From contig CALBPW010000100.1 of NCBI GenBank assembly GCA_937899145.1, forward strand, positions 1-21,121: a DNA stretch of 21,121 nt, given 5' to 3'. Of the stretch, positions 7,903 through 14,132 are shown piece after piece. Below the pieces are notes generated by a model. The model did no database searches. It was given only the letters and a program-made list of their open reading frames with translations, and had not been told where the DNA came from. The position numbers were made by a program, and so were the translations under genes. Position 1 is the stretch's first letter, and every line of letters starts with the position of its first letter. This stretch comes from an uncultured Bacteroidota bacterium (GTDB lineage: Bacteria; Bacteroidota; Bacteroidia; Bacteroidales; SZUA-534).

Positions 7903-8131
7903 TATGTCATAATATGGTTATGTTTTGACCATAAAAACTTATTATTTTTTTAATTATTTAGTAAGAGCATAAGAGTTTGATATCCTTACACATATAAAGC
8001 CTTTTTTTATAAGAATTTTATGTGATATCAAAACTTATTTTGCACTTGCAAAATGTAACATATACTATGTCATATTATAATTAGTTTAGTTTTATTTTAA
8101 GCCAAATTAATATGGTTTATTTTATGTCATA
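7903..8131. repeat. AT-rich intergenic stretch with recurring TATGTCATA and AAAACTTAT words
   Basis: The 387-bp gap between the surface protein gene and the recombinase gene has no gene I can support. TATGTCATA occurs at 7903, 8066 and 8123. AAAACTTAT occurs near 7932, 8030 and 8152, and ATATGGTT near 7912 and 8111. The spacing is irregular. It may be a recombinase or regulator binding region, or simply the decayed edge of an element. Confidence 0.4.
8038..8053. repeat. Palindrome TTTTGCA-CT-TGCAAAA
   Basis: Same 7-bp arms as the site at 6282-6297, with a different central dinucleotide (CT rather than TG). The two sites flank the surface protein gene, about 1.76 kb apart. Confidence 0.55.
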
Positions 8132-8176
8132 TTTTTATCACAACAACATTTAAAACTTATATAATTATGGTTATAT

Positions 8177-8208
8177 AAAAAAGAACTTAATTCATGTTAA
8201 GTTCTTTT
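8177..8208 (-). terminator. Terminator of the serine recombinase gene
   Basis: Perfect 12-bp stem AAAAGAACTTAA (8179-8190) and TTAAGTTCTTTT (8197-8208) with a 6-base loop. The A-run at 8177-8182 gives a T-run for leftward transcripts. It lies 29 bp beyond the recombinase stop codon. Confidence 0.9.
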
Positions 8209-8236
8209 GATAAATACGATAAAACAAAATAAATTC

Positions 8237-9994
8237 TTATTTTGGAATAAATAATAATTCATCAACAAATTTATTATCTATTATAATTGCACCAACTAAT
8301 ACACCTTGATTAGATACTAGATTGTTGATTATTTCTTTATGATCTTCATGTATATTATTATTGTTATTTAAATAATCTTCTACACTTATTGTATTATAGT
8401 TTTCATATAATGTTAGTAATGTGTTCATATCTTTTATTTGTTTATATTCAAAACCTTTATAGTTTTCTCTTAAAGATAACATCAAATCATTTAAAAATTC
8501 ATCAGCATTTTCATTAAAATATTGTTTTTCAAATTTTATATTAGTAATATCAATAAAGTATTCTTCATCTCTAGATATTTCAATTTGTCTAATAAACTTA
8601 TGCAATATTAGTTTTTTAGTTTCAGGATCTAGTTTTAACCATTTTTGATATATTGGTAATTCTTTGTTCATAAAATAAGTATTTAAATTTGTATTACTAA
8701 AGTTATTTAATAGTTCTATTTTTACCTCTATTGGTTCTTCATAATTTAATTCTTGTTTTTTCTTTTCTAGCTCATTAATCTCATTTTTTATCATTTCGTT
8801 TTTCTTATTTATTGTATCAACATCTAAACTACTAGATAGATATAATTCTACTAATTTTTCTTCTTGCTGTTTTAACTTGTTAATAGCTTTTTCTATATTC
8901 TCAAAATCTTTGTTTGTATCTACTTTCGGCTTAACAATGTTTTCTGGATTTTCAGTCATATAGATTATTAATTCATTTAATAGCTTAGATAAAGTTCTTT
9001 CTAATCTATCACAACTATAGTGTAGTCCTTTGCCTATACATTTCTTATTTTTACATACAAGAAAGTAATAGTCTTGATATCCATCTTTTGTTTTCTTATG
9101 TGAAAATGTAGAACTTAATATATTCTTACAATGTGGGCATATAACTAGATTAGAAAATATATGTGTATGCTTACCATAATTTTCATGACAATTCCTTTTT
9201 ATTTGTTTTCTTGATTTATTCCATATCTCTTTAGTTATAATTGGTTCACAATAATTTTCAATAGTTAATTGTTCTTCTTTTTTACGATTATATTTTCCAA
9301 ATATAAATGTACCTATATATATTTCATTATCTAATATTTTACAAACTCTAGAATCAGACCATTTACCAGTTTTTAAATATCTATTTTCTTGTCTCATTTT
9401 TTCTGCTATTTGTCTATAAGGTATTCCCATAACTGACATATCGAATATATCTTTAACTACTTCTGCTTCAACTGGATCTATTTCTAAATGTTTAGTTATA
9501 GGATCTCTAGTATATCCATAAGGTGGTTTAGCAGGATGTTTATGTTCAATAGCCATTTGTTCTAATCCTCTTTTTGTTCTTGCACTTATTTCTTTTCTTT
9601 CTCTTTGACCAAATGCTAGATTAAGTCCAAACATCATTTCACCATTTGCAGTTGATATATCAAAAGGTTCTAGTGTTAATTCAATTCTTACATTATATTT
9701 ATCACATTGATGTAATAGCCAATATCCATCATAACCATCTCTTGTTAATCTATCTGTTTTAATAGCTAGAAGAATATCAATTTTACCATCTTCAATATCT
9801 TTTAGTAATCTTTGCATTTCAGGTCTCATTAAGTTTTTACCAGAGTATCCAGCATCATTATATATTCCAACTATATTATAGTTATTTTTGTCAGCATATT
9901 CTTTTAACATACGAAGTTGTGAATCAATAGAATATCCATTATCTCTTTGTTCATCAGTTGATACTCTTACATATATAGCAACTTTATTATTCAC
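8237..9994 (-). CDS. Large serine recombinase (site-specific integrase/transposase)
   Basis: 585-residue DNA recombinase of the large serine family, which cuts both strands at short att sites and joins ends through a Ser-DNA link. The N-terminal resolvase domain has the nucleophile Ser12 in YVRVSTDEQ and the Arg-rich block KTDRLTRD (79-86). The Recombinase domain follows (about 155-265, PPYGYTRDP to the ICKIL-like and YIGTF motifs). A zinc ribbon has Cys286, Cys289, Cys314 and Cys319, and a long coiled coil covers about 360-425. The length fits integrases of integrative elements and phages rather than small resolvases. The start is GTG 9994 behind an AGAGAGG site. The gene is translationally linked to a 38-residue leader ORF and preceded by a terminator-like hairpin. 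No relaxase, replication or structural phage gene is nearby, so the element is small, partial or remnant. Confidence 0.95.
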   Translation of the reverse strand: MNNKVAIYVRVSTDEQRDNGYSIDSQLRMLKEYADKNNYNIVGIYNDAGYSGKNLMRPEMQRLLKDIEDGKIDILLAIKTDRLTRDGYDGYWLLHQCDKYNVRIELTLEPFDISTANGEMMFGLNLAFGQRERKEISARTKRGLEQMAIEHKHPAKPPYGYTRDPITKHLEIDPVEAEVVKDIFDMSVMGIPYRQIAEKMRQENRYLKTGKWSDSRVCKILDNEIYIGTFIFGKYNRKKEEQLTIENYCEPIITKEIWNKSRKQIKRNCHENYGKHTHIFSNLVICPHCKNILSSTFSHKKTKDGYQDYYFLVCKNKKCIGKGLHYSCDRLERTLSKLLNELIIYMTENPENIVKPKVDTNKDFENIEKAINKLKQQEEKLVELYLSSSLDVDTINKKNEMIKNEINELEKKKQELNYEEPIEVKIELLNNFSNTNLNTYFMNKELPIYQKWLKLDPETKKLILHKFIRQIEISRDEEYFIDITNIKFEKQYFNENADEFLNDLMLSLRENYKGFEYKQIKDMNTLLTLYENYNTISVEDYLNNNNNIHEDHKEIINNLVSNQGVLVGAIIIDNKFVDELLFIPK

Positions 9995-10103
9995 TTATAA
10001 TACCTCTCTTTCTATTAAAAAAAGAGAATAAAGCACCGATAGAAAACCAATACTTCATTCTCTTAATAAATCTTAAATTATATATAGATTGTCTTTTAAT
10101 CAT
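9987..10103 (-). CDS. Leader peptide ORF overlapping the recombinase start (38 residues)
   Basis: ATG 10103 follows AGAGAGG at a good distance. The peptide starts MIKRQSIYNLRFIKRMKYW and ends with NRKRGIISE; it is basic with one short hydrophobic stretch (FSIGALFSFF). The TAA at 9989-9987 lies inside the recombinase gene, so the end of this ORF overlaps the GTG start at 9994. Its codons run straight through the terminator-like hairpin at 10017-10064. Translation of this ORF would both melt that hairpin and deliver ribosomes to the recombinase start. The role as a regulatory leader is inference from layout; a structural peptide is also possible. Confidence 0.55.
   Translation of the reverse strand: MIKRQSIYNLRFIKRMKYWFSIGALFSFFNRKRGIISE
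10017..10064 (-). terminator. Intrinsic terminator/attenuator in the recombinase leader
   Basis: On the minus strand AAGAGAATGAAG (10064-10053) pairs with CTTTATTCTCTT (10033-10022), 12 bp with one G-U pair and a 19-base loop. It is followed by a T-run to 10017. It sits between the leader promoter and the recombinase GTG, within the 38-residue ORF. Confidence 0.75.
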
Positions 10104-10148
10104 AGATGTACCTCTCTTTCTAGAGAATATCTCTTTCATTGGTTATAT

Positions 10149-10176
10149 ATATTATTATTTTAAATTATTTTGTCAA
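10149..10176 (-). promoter_or_regulatory. Candidate promoter of the leader ORF and recombinase
   Basis: TTGACA at 10176-10171 is a perfect -35. TAATAT at 10154-10149 gives a 16-bp spacer; overlapping TATATA boxes further on give longer spacers. It lies just after the stop of the upstream small gene. Between it and the leader ATG, AGAGA (10134-10130), TCTCT (10126-10122) and AGAGA (10117-10113) can form two mutually exclusive small hairpins, the second masking the leader's ribosome binding site. Confidence 0.5.
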
Positions 10177-10193
10177 TGACTCTAGAATGAAGT

Positions 10194-10481
10194 TTAGTAA
10201 TTATTAATATATTTTTTAATTTCATTACTATTAAAAGTTTCTTTTGTTTTATGATTTATAAAATTATTTCCCTTAATATGATCTTCTGGATATTCATAAA
10301 ACTCTATTATTTTTGTTTTATAAAATAATAAATATTTAATTGGAATAACTGTTTCAATATTAGTAGGTTCTAATACATTTATTTTTCCACTAGTTATTTG
10401 CATTTTATATGGATGAGTAGAACTAATAGCTTTTAAAGTTTTTGAACTTGGGTTTAGTTCTTGTAATAGTTTTACTTTTAT
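10194..10481 (-). CDS. Small hypothetical protein, start uncertain
   Basis: An unrecognised protein of up to 95 residues. The frame has an ATG at 10403 (69 residues), but it stays open upstream with coding-like sequence (KVKLLQELNPSSKTLKAISS) to a TGA at 10502-10500. A textbook AAAGGAGG lies at 10500-10493. The codon at the right place after it is ATA (10481-10479), which would need a non-standard AUA start or reflects a mutated ATG. The ATG at 10403 has no ribosome binding site. The later part is Lys/Asn/Ile rich (KYLLFYKTKIIEFYEYPEDH) with no transmembrane segment or known motif. It shares strand and region with the recombinase and could be an accessory or excisionase-like protein of the same element, but nothing in it shows this. 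Confidence 0.5.
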   Translation of the reverse strand: MKVKLLQELNPSSKTLKAISSTHPYKMQITSGKINVLEPTNIETVIPIKYLLFYKTKIIEFYEYPEDHIKGNNFINHKTKETFNSNEIKKYINNY

Positions 10482-10483
10482 AG

Positions 10484-10518
10484 AAAAAAGTGCCTCCTTT
10501 CACAAAAGAAAACACTTT
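10484..10518 (-). other. Hairpin enclosing the AAAGGAGG site of the small gene
   Basis: AAAGTG (minus strand 10518-10513) pairs with CACTTT (10492-10487), with a T-run beyond. The ribosome binding site AAAGGAGG lies in the loop region beside a smaller TTTC/GAAA pairing. It can be read as a second terminator after the tRNA or as a translation-control structure. Confidence 0.4.
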
Positions 10519-10520
10519 AG

Positions 10521-10553
10521 AAAATAAAAAGTACATCATTTCTGACGTACTTT
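10521..10553 (-). terminator. Terminator of tRNA-Gly
   Basis: The minus strand reads AAAGTACGTCA (10553-10543), a 4-base loop, then TGATGTACTTT (10538-10528), 11 bp with one G-U pair, followed by TTTTTATTTT. It begins 10 bp after the CCA end of the tRNA. Confidence 0.88.
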
Positions 10554-10562
10554 GATTTTAAA

Positions 10563-10636
10563 TGGAGCGGATGAGGAGAATCGAACTCCCGTAGTCAGCT
10601 TGGAAGGCTGAGGTTCTACCATTAAACTACATCCGC
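10563..10636 (-). tRNA. tRNA-Gly (UCC), CCA encoded
   Basis: 74 bases including the encoded CCA. The acceptor arms GCGGATG and CATCCGC pair fully and the discriminator is U. The anticodon loop CTTCCAA gives anticodon UCC. The D-loop carries AATGGTAGA and the T-arm GGGAGTTCGATTCTCC. It has its own strong promoter and terminator. Confidence 0.97.
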
Positions 10637-10700
10637 ATATACTTTAATCAACCTCGCCTTTCCGATAGCAAAGGTCGACTAAATAAAGTAGACACATTTA

Positions 10701-10728
10701 ATTATACCGAAAATCCTAATAATGTCAA
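10701..10728 (-). promoter_or_regulatory. Strong sigma-70-type promoter of tRNA-Gly
   Basis: Perfect TTGACA (10728-10723) and perfect TATAAT (10706-10701) with a 16-bp spacer. The predicted transcript has a leader of about 58 bases before the tRNA, including a small CCTTT/AAAGG hairpin, probably removed during processing. Confidence 0.85.
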
Positions 10729-10738
10729 CACTTTTTTC

Positions 10739-10766
10739 AAAAAAACAGCAGATTTACTCTACTGTT
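10739..10766 (-). terminator. Terminator of the ispH-GNAT operon
   Basis: The minus strand reads AACAGTAGA (10766-10758), loop, TCTGCTGTT (10752-10744), 9 bp with one wobble pair, then seven T. The hairpin overlaps the stop codon of the acetyltransferase gene at 10756-10754. Confidence 0.85.
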
Positions 10767-11245
10767 TCAATGTTTTTAATCACGGTATGCATACGATTGT
10801 GATATCCCTCTCTATCATAGAACTTTATAGCTTTTTCATTATATGCGAATACATCAATTACTGCATATTTACAATTACATTGTTTAAAATATTCTTCCAT
10901 CTTATTCATTAACTTGTTTCCAATTCCTTTTCCTCTTGCGTCTTTTGAAACAATTAATTCTGTTACTTCTCCTGCTTTTGGGCATTTATAATCTAAATAA
11001 TCGTATTCATCATATTTTCGAATAATTCCCATAATAAGAGCAATTACTTTGTTGTTTTCTACCATTAAGAAGCATTTTCCATTTTTTTCTTCTACTTCTC
11101 TTAAATCAAGTTCTGCCATTTTTTCACGATAATCTTCATGTATTTGATCAAGATGATCTTCATCTATTTCCACTAGATATTCTTCTAATTCTACTAATAA
11201 ATCTTTTACATCTTCTAAATACTTTTCTTCATATTCTACGATCAT
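10754..11245 (-). CDS. GNAT family N-acetyltransferase
   Basis: 163-residue acetyltransferase that would move an acetyl group from acetyl-CoA to an unknown amine. The acetyl-CoA pyrophosphate loop is clear: VSKDARGKGIGNKLM, with RGKGIG at 104-109. The following VIDVFAYNEKAIKFYDREGY is the usual motif B region. The first 55 residues are unusually acidic (EELEEYLVEIDEDHLDQ-like), which may shape the substrate site. The ATG directly follows the ispH stop codon (TAAATG) and its AAGGA site lies in the ispH end, so the two genes are co-transcribed and probably translationally coupled. No functional link to isoprenoid synthesis is implied by the sequence. Confidence 0.9.
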   Translation of the reverse strand: MIVEYEEKYLEDVKDLLVELEEYLVEIDEDHLDQIHEDYREKMAELDLREVEEKNGKCFLMVENNKVIALIMGIIRKYDEYDYLDYKCPKAGEVTELIVSKDARGKGIGNKLMNKMEEYFKQCNCKYAVIDVFAYNEKAIKFYDREGYHNRMHTVIKNIETVE

Positions 11246-12100
11246 TTATTTTCCTTCTTTCAAATAATCTATTATTTCTTGTACAGCAATTTCTGGAGTA
11301 GATGCACCTCCCATGATTCCTACTTTCGCATCATTTTCTATCCTTATTCCTTCTAAATCTTTTGCATCTTGTACTAGATAGACATTTTTACAATTCTTTT
11401 GTGAAATTACTTCTAATTCCTTTGTATTAGAGCTTTTTTTACCTCCAACGATTATCATTGTATCTACATTTTTTGACAATTCATTTGTTTCTTCTTGACG
11501 TTTGCTTGTCGCATCACAAATTGTCTTATCTACTATTATTTCTCCCTTAAATTGTTTTTTTATTTCTTCTACCAATTTATCAAATTTATTACTATTAAAG
11601 GTTGTTTGTGATACAATATAGATTTTATTTTTCTTTGACGTCAAATGTTTTTCTTTACATTCTTCTATATCTTCTTCGTTTTCTAAGATATAAGAATTTC
11701 CTCCTGAAAAACTTTGTACACCGAGAGTTTCTGGATGATTCTTTTTTCCAACAATAATGATAAAAGAATCTTCTTTTTGACGGGATATTTTTATGCGAAT
11801 TGTCTTTATCTTTCCACAGGTTAGATCTAGTAATTCAATTCCTTTTGCTTCTGCTTTGTCATAGGTATCTTTTATTTCTCCATGCGCTCTTATTATTACT
11901 GTTTCATCATTTGGAGCATCTTCTATATTAGAGATGGTTTTCATTCCTTTTTTTTCTAGATCTTCTATTACTCTTTCATTGTGTACAATTTCTCCTAAAC
12001 AATAGATTGTTTTTTCTTTGTTCAAGGCTTTTTCAGCTTCTTCTACGGTGAACCTTACTCCATTACAAAAACCACTGTACTTTCCGACTATTATTTCCAT
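11246..12100 (-). CDS. ispH: 4-hydroxy-3-methylbut-2-enyl diphosphate reductase
   Basis: Last enzyme of the MEP pathway: it reduces HMBPP to isopentenyl and dimethylallyl diphosphate using an Fe-S cluster. The 284-residue protein is of ordinary length. The three cluster cysteines are in place: Cys12 (GFCNGVR), Cys95 (LDLTCGKI) and Cys195 (DKTICDATSKRQ). HNERV (40-44), RAHGE (71-75), HPETLG (122-127), the SSNT block and GGASTPE complete the substrate pocket. The usual CP after the second Cys is CG here, a minor variant. The start ATG 12100 follows CGGTGAT, and a TATACT lies at 12121-12116 immediately after the upstream gene's terminator. A lineage with ispH makes isoprenoids by the MEP route. 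Confidence 0.96.
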   Translation of the reverse strand: MEIIVGKYSGFCNGVRFTVEEAEKALNKEKTIYCLGEIVHNERVIEDLEKKGMKTISNIEDAPNDETVIIRAHGEIKDTYDKAEAKGIELLDLTCGKIKTIRIKISRQKEDSFIIIVGKKNHPETLGVQSFSGGNSYILENEEDIEECKEKHLTSKKNKIYIVSQTTFNSNKFDKLVEEIKKQFKGEIIVDKTICDATSKRQEETNELSKNVDTMIIVGGKKSSNTKELEVISQKNCKNVYLVQDAKDLEGIRIENDAKVGIMGGASTPEIAVQEIIDYLKEGK

Positions 12101-12125
12101 GTAATCACCGTTTTTAGTATAACAT

Positions 12126-12151
12126 AAAAAAGCTATTTATTAATAGCTTTT
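12126..12151 (-). terminator. Terminator of the beta-helix protein gene
   Basis: The minus strand reads AAAAGCTATT (12151-12142), a 4-base loop, then AATAGCTTTT (12137-12128) and six T. The hairpin contains the TAG stop codon at 12135-12133. Confidence 0.9.
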
Positions 12152-14037
12152 CCATTTACATATAATTTATATCCATTAAAGTTAATATTGGAATAAGTTT
12201 CATCTGCATCTTCTAATTCTGTAACATAACTATCTCCTGTTAGAGTGATTGTTGAATTCTTATCAAGCGTTAGTTTTATACTTTTTGCTGTATCATTTCC
12301 ATTTATCGTTCCTGTATATGAAGATTTAGATGTTATTTGCATTATTAATGTTGATATTTCATCTATTACAATATTTCCTTCTGCTGTTTGTTTTTTTAAG
12401 GTAAGCGTTACATTTCCTCCATTACTTCCGGAATTTCCCCATGAATCTTTTTGTACTCTTAGGAAGTTTCCTTCGCTATCTTCGTTTTTTATAGAGTTAT
12501 TTTCTAAAGAGATGGTTGCTGTTGTATTGGTTACATAAAAACTATCTCCTTTTTTTGTTGTAATAGTTGAATTTTTGGCTGTGAATGTTGCAGTTCCTTC
12601 ACTAGCATCTCCTGACATAGATTGATATAAGAAAATATTTTTATACGTAGTAGACTTTCCATTTAATTTTGTATTATTGTCAGTAAGTTCTACATTTTCT
12701 AGTGTTACACTGTTCTTTCCTTCAATTACTACTCCTTCAGATGCAGTTGCTTCTAATGTTGCATTCTTAACTGTAATATCTGCTGTTGAATAAATAGAAG
12801 GAGATCCTTGACCTGTTGTTTTATATGTTCCTCCATTTACATCAACAGTGCCACCTCCTCTATCGCTTCTGATTGCGGCAGAGGATGTTCCGGCTGTATT
12901 AATGGTTAAATTCTTTGCAATCGTTGTTCCTCCTCCTGTTGTCATAATACCTCCGGCATTGTCTTTTGTAGTTGTTATTTTTGAATCACTTATTGTGATT
13001 GTTGTTCCATCACTACTTGCATTATTTGTTTTAGCACTTCCACCATAACTAAATACTCCATTTGCTCCTGTTGCGTTGGTCTCAATCGTTGCATTTTTTA
13101 TTACTACATTTGCTCCTCCTTTTGCAAGGATTGCAGAGTTTGTTCCATAGAAACTTGTATTGTCTCCGCCAGAGGAATCTCCTGTTTTTGTAACAGTAAC
13201 ATTCTCGATGGTAGAAGATACTTCTCCATTTATTAATATTGCATTTTCATCGGCTGTTTCTGAGGTAAAGGTTCCTTCTGTAATATTTTCATCTTTTGTT
13301 ATTTCTTTTGCTGAATTATAGGTTATATTTGAAGTATCTTGTTGATTCATTGTACTGTCCCTACTTGTATGACTGAAATTAAATAATGGACTTACAAAAG
13401 TAATTACTCCTGTCAATATTAATACTAATAGTCCATAAATAATTCCTTTGTCTGTACTTTTAAACACTTCTTTTAAAGTCTTTTTGTTCATTCTAGACAT
13501 TATTAGATATACAATGATTGATGAGATAATCAATCCTTCTACTCCAAATAAGATATAGAAAATAATTGGTGTTGTTGAATTTGTTGTTTGTCCTGGAGGA
13601 GTACCCATTTCTCCATTTGGCATTTCTGGTGGTTCTCCCATCTCATTATTTTCTCCATTTGGCATTTCTGGTGGCTCTCCCATCTCATTATTCTCTCCGG
13701 CTGGCTTTTCTGGTGGCTCTCCCATCTCATTATTTTCTCCATCTGGCTTTTCTGGTGGAGTTTTTCTATCACTACTCTCTCCACTTGATTTTTCTTTTTT
13801 TGTTTTACTTGATGAGCCATCTGTCTTCGTAGTCGTTTCATTTGCTTCTTGTTGCATTTCTGGTGGTTCTCCCATTTCTCTACTTTCCCCATCTGGTGGA
13901 GTCATTCTTTCTCCCATTTCTGACATTTGATTGTTTGAACTTGTATTTGTATTCTTAAAATATATAGTGAATCCTAATAGTCCAAGCATTACTACCAGTA
14001 CTACAATCATAATAATATTTTTTGTTTTTCTTTTCAT
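12133..14037 (-). CDS. Membrane-anchored beta-helix protein with PPE/MPN repeats
   Basis: 634-residue protein of unknown function. Membrane segments are predicted at about 8-27, 157-181 and 197-221. Between the first and second is a low-complexity region with three tandem copies of a 14-residue unit, GENNEMGEPPEMPN or close to it (residues 100-141), plus degenerate copies around residues 40-63. From about residue 230 to the end the sequence is Thr/Ser/Asn/Gly rich with repeated strands such as NATIETNATGANGVFSYGG and NLTINTAGTSSAAIRSDRGG, the look of a right-handed parallel beta-helix. Proteins with similar helices in gut Bacillota are annotated as carbohydrate-binding or adhesin-like (Cthe_2159 type). 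The helix is probably outside the cell. The start has AGGAAGGA upstream. Function as a glycan-binding surface protein is inferred. Confidence 0.75.
   Translation of the reverse strand: MKRKTKNIIMIVVLVVMLGLLGFTIYFKNTNTSSNNQMSEMGERMTPPDGESREMGEPPEMQQEANETTTKTDGSSSKTKKEKSSGESSDRKTPPEKPDGENNEMGEPPEKPAGENNEMGEPPEMPNGENNEMGEPPEMPNGEMGTPPGQTTNSTTPIIFYILFGVEGLIISSIIVYLIMSRMNKKTLKEVFKSTDKGIIYGLLVLILTGVITFVSPLFNFSHTSRDSTMNQQDTSNITYNSAKEITKDENITEGTFTSETADENAILINGEVSSTIENVTVTKTGDSSGGDNTSFYGTNSAILAKGGANVVIKNATIETNATGANGVFSYGGSAKTNNASSDGTTITISDSKITTTKDNAGGIMTTGGGTTIAKNLTINTAGTSSAAIRSDRGGGTVDVNGGTYKTTGQGSPSIYSTADITVKNATLEATASEGVVIEGKNSVTLENVELTDNNTKLNGKSTTYKNIFLYQSMSGDASEGTATFTAKNSTITTKKGDSFYVTNTTATISLENNSIKNEDSEGNFLRVQKDSWGNSGSNGGNVTLTLKKQTAEGNIVIDEISTLIMQITSKSSYTGTINGNDTAKSIKLTLDKNSTITLTGDSYVTELEDADETYSNINFNGYKLYVNGKAINK
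13615..13740 (-). repeat. 42-bp tandem repeat, three units
   Basis: Three 42-bp units coding for GENNEMGEPPE(K/M)P(A/N) inside the beta-helix protein gene; a partial fourth unit follows and degenerate copies lie further toward the N-terminus. The units differ by few bases, so copy number could change without breaking the frame. Confidence 0.85.
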
Positions 14038-14132
14038 TGTATCCTTCCTTTCCTATTATTTTCTCCTTATAGCTATAGTTTTATCATTTCTTTATGAAAA
14101 AAAATTGTATATATTGTGAAATAAATGTGAAA

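Noticed and set aside
6282..8053. The two TTTTGCA palindromes as attL and attR of one element
   Set aside because: Serine recombinase product sites share the same central dinucleotide; these have TG and CT. The recombinase gene also lies outside the interval.
6078..10569. AATGGAGCG shared between 6078-6086 and the tRNA-Gly 3' end at 10561-10569, as a possible att core
   Set aside because: Only 9 bp with no extended similarity, and large serine recombinases seldom target tRNA 3' ends. Chance is sufficient.
13539..13892. Long overlapping frames on both strands across the Pro/Glu repeat
   Set aside because: They are shadows of the 42-bp repeat in other frames; only the membrane protein frame has a start site and conserved-looking domains.
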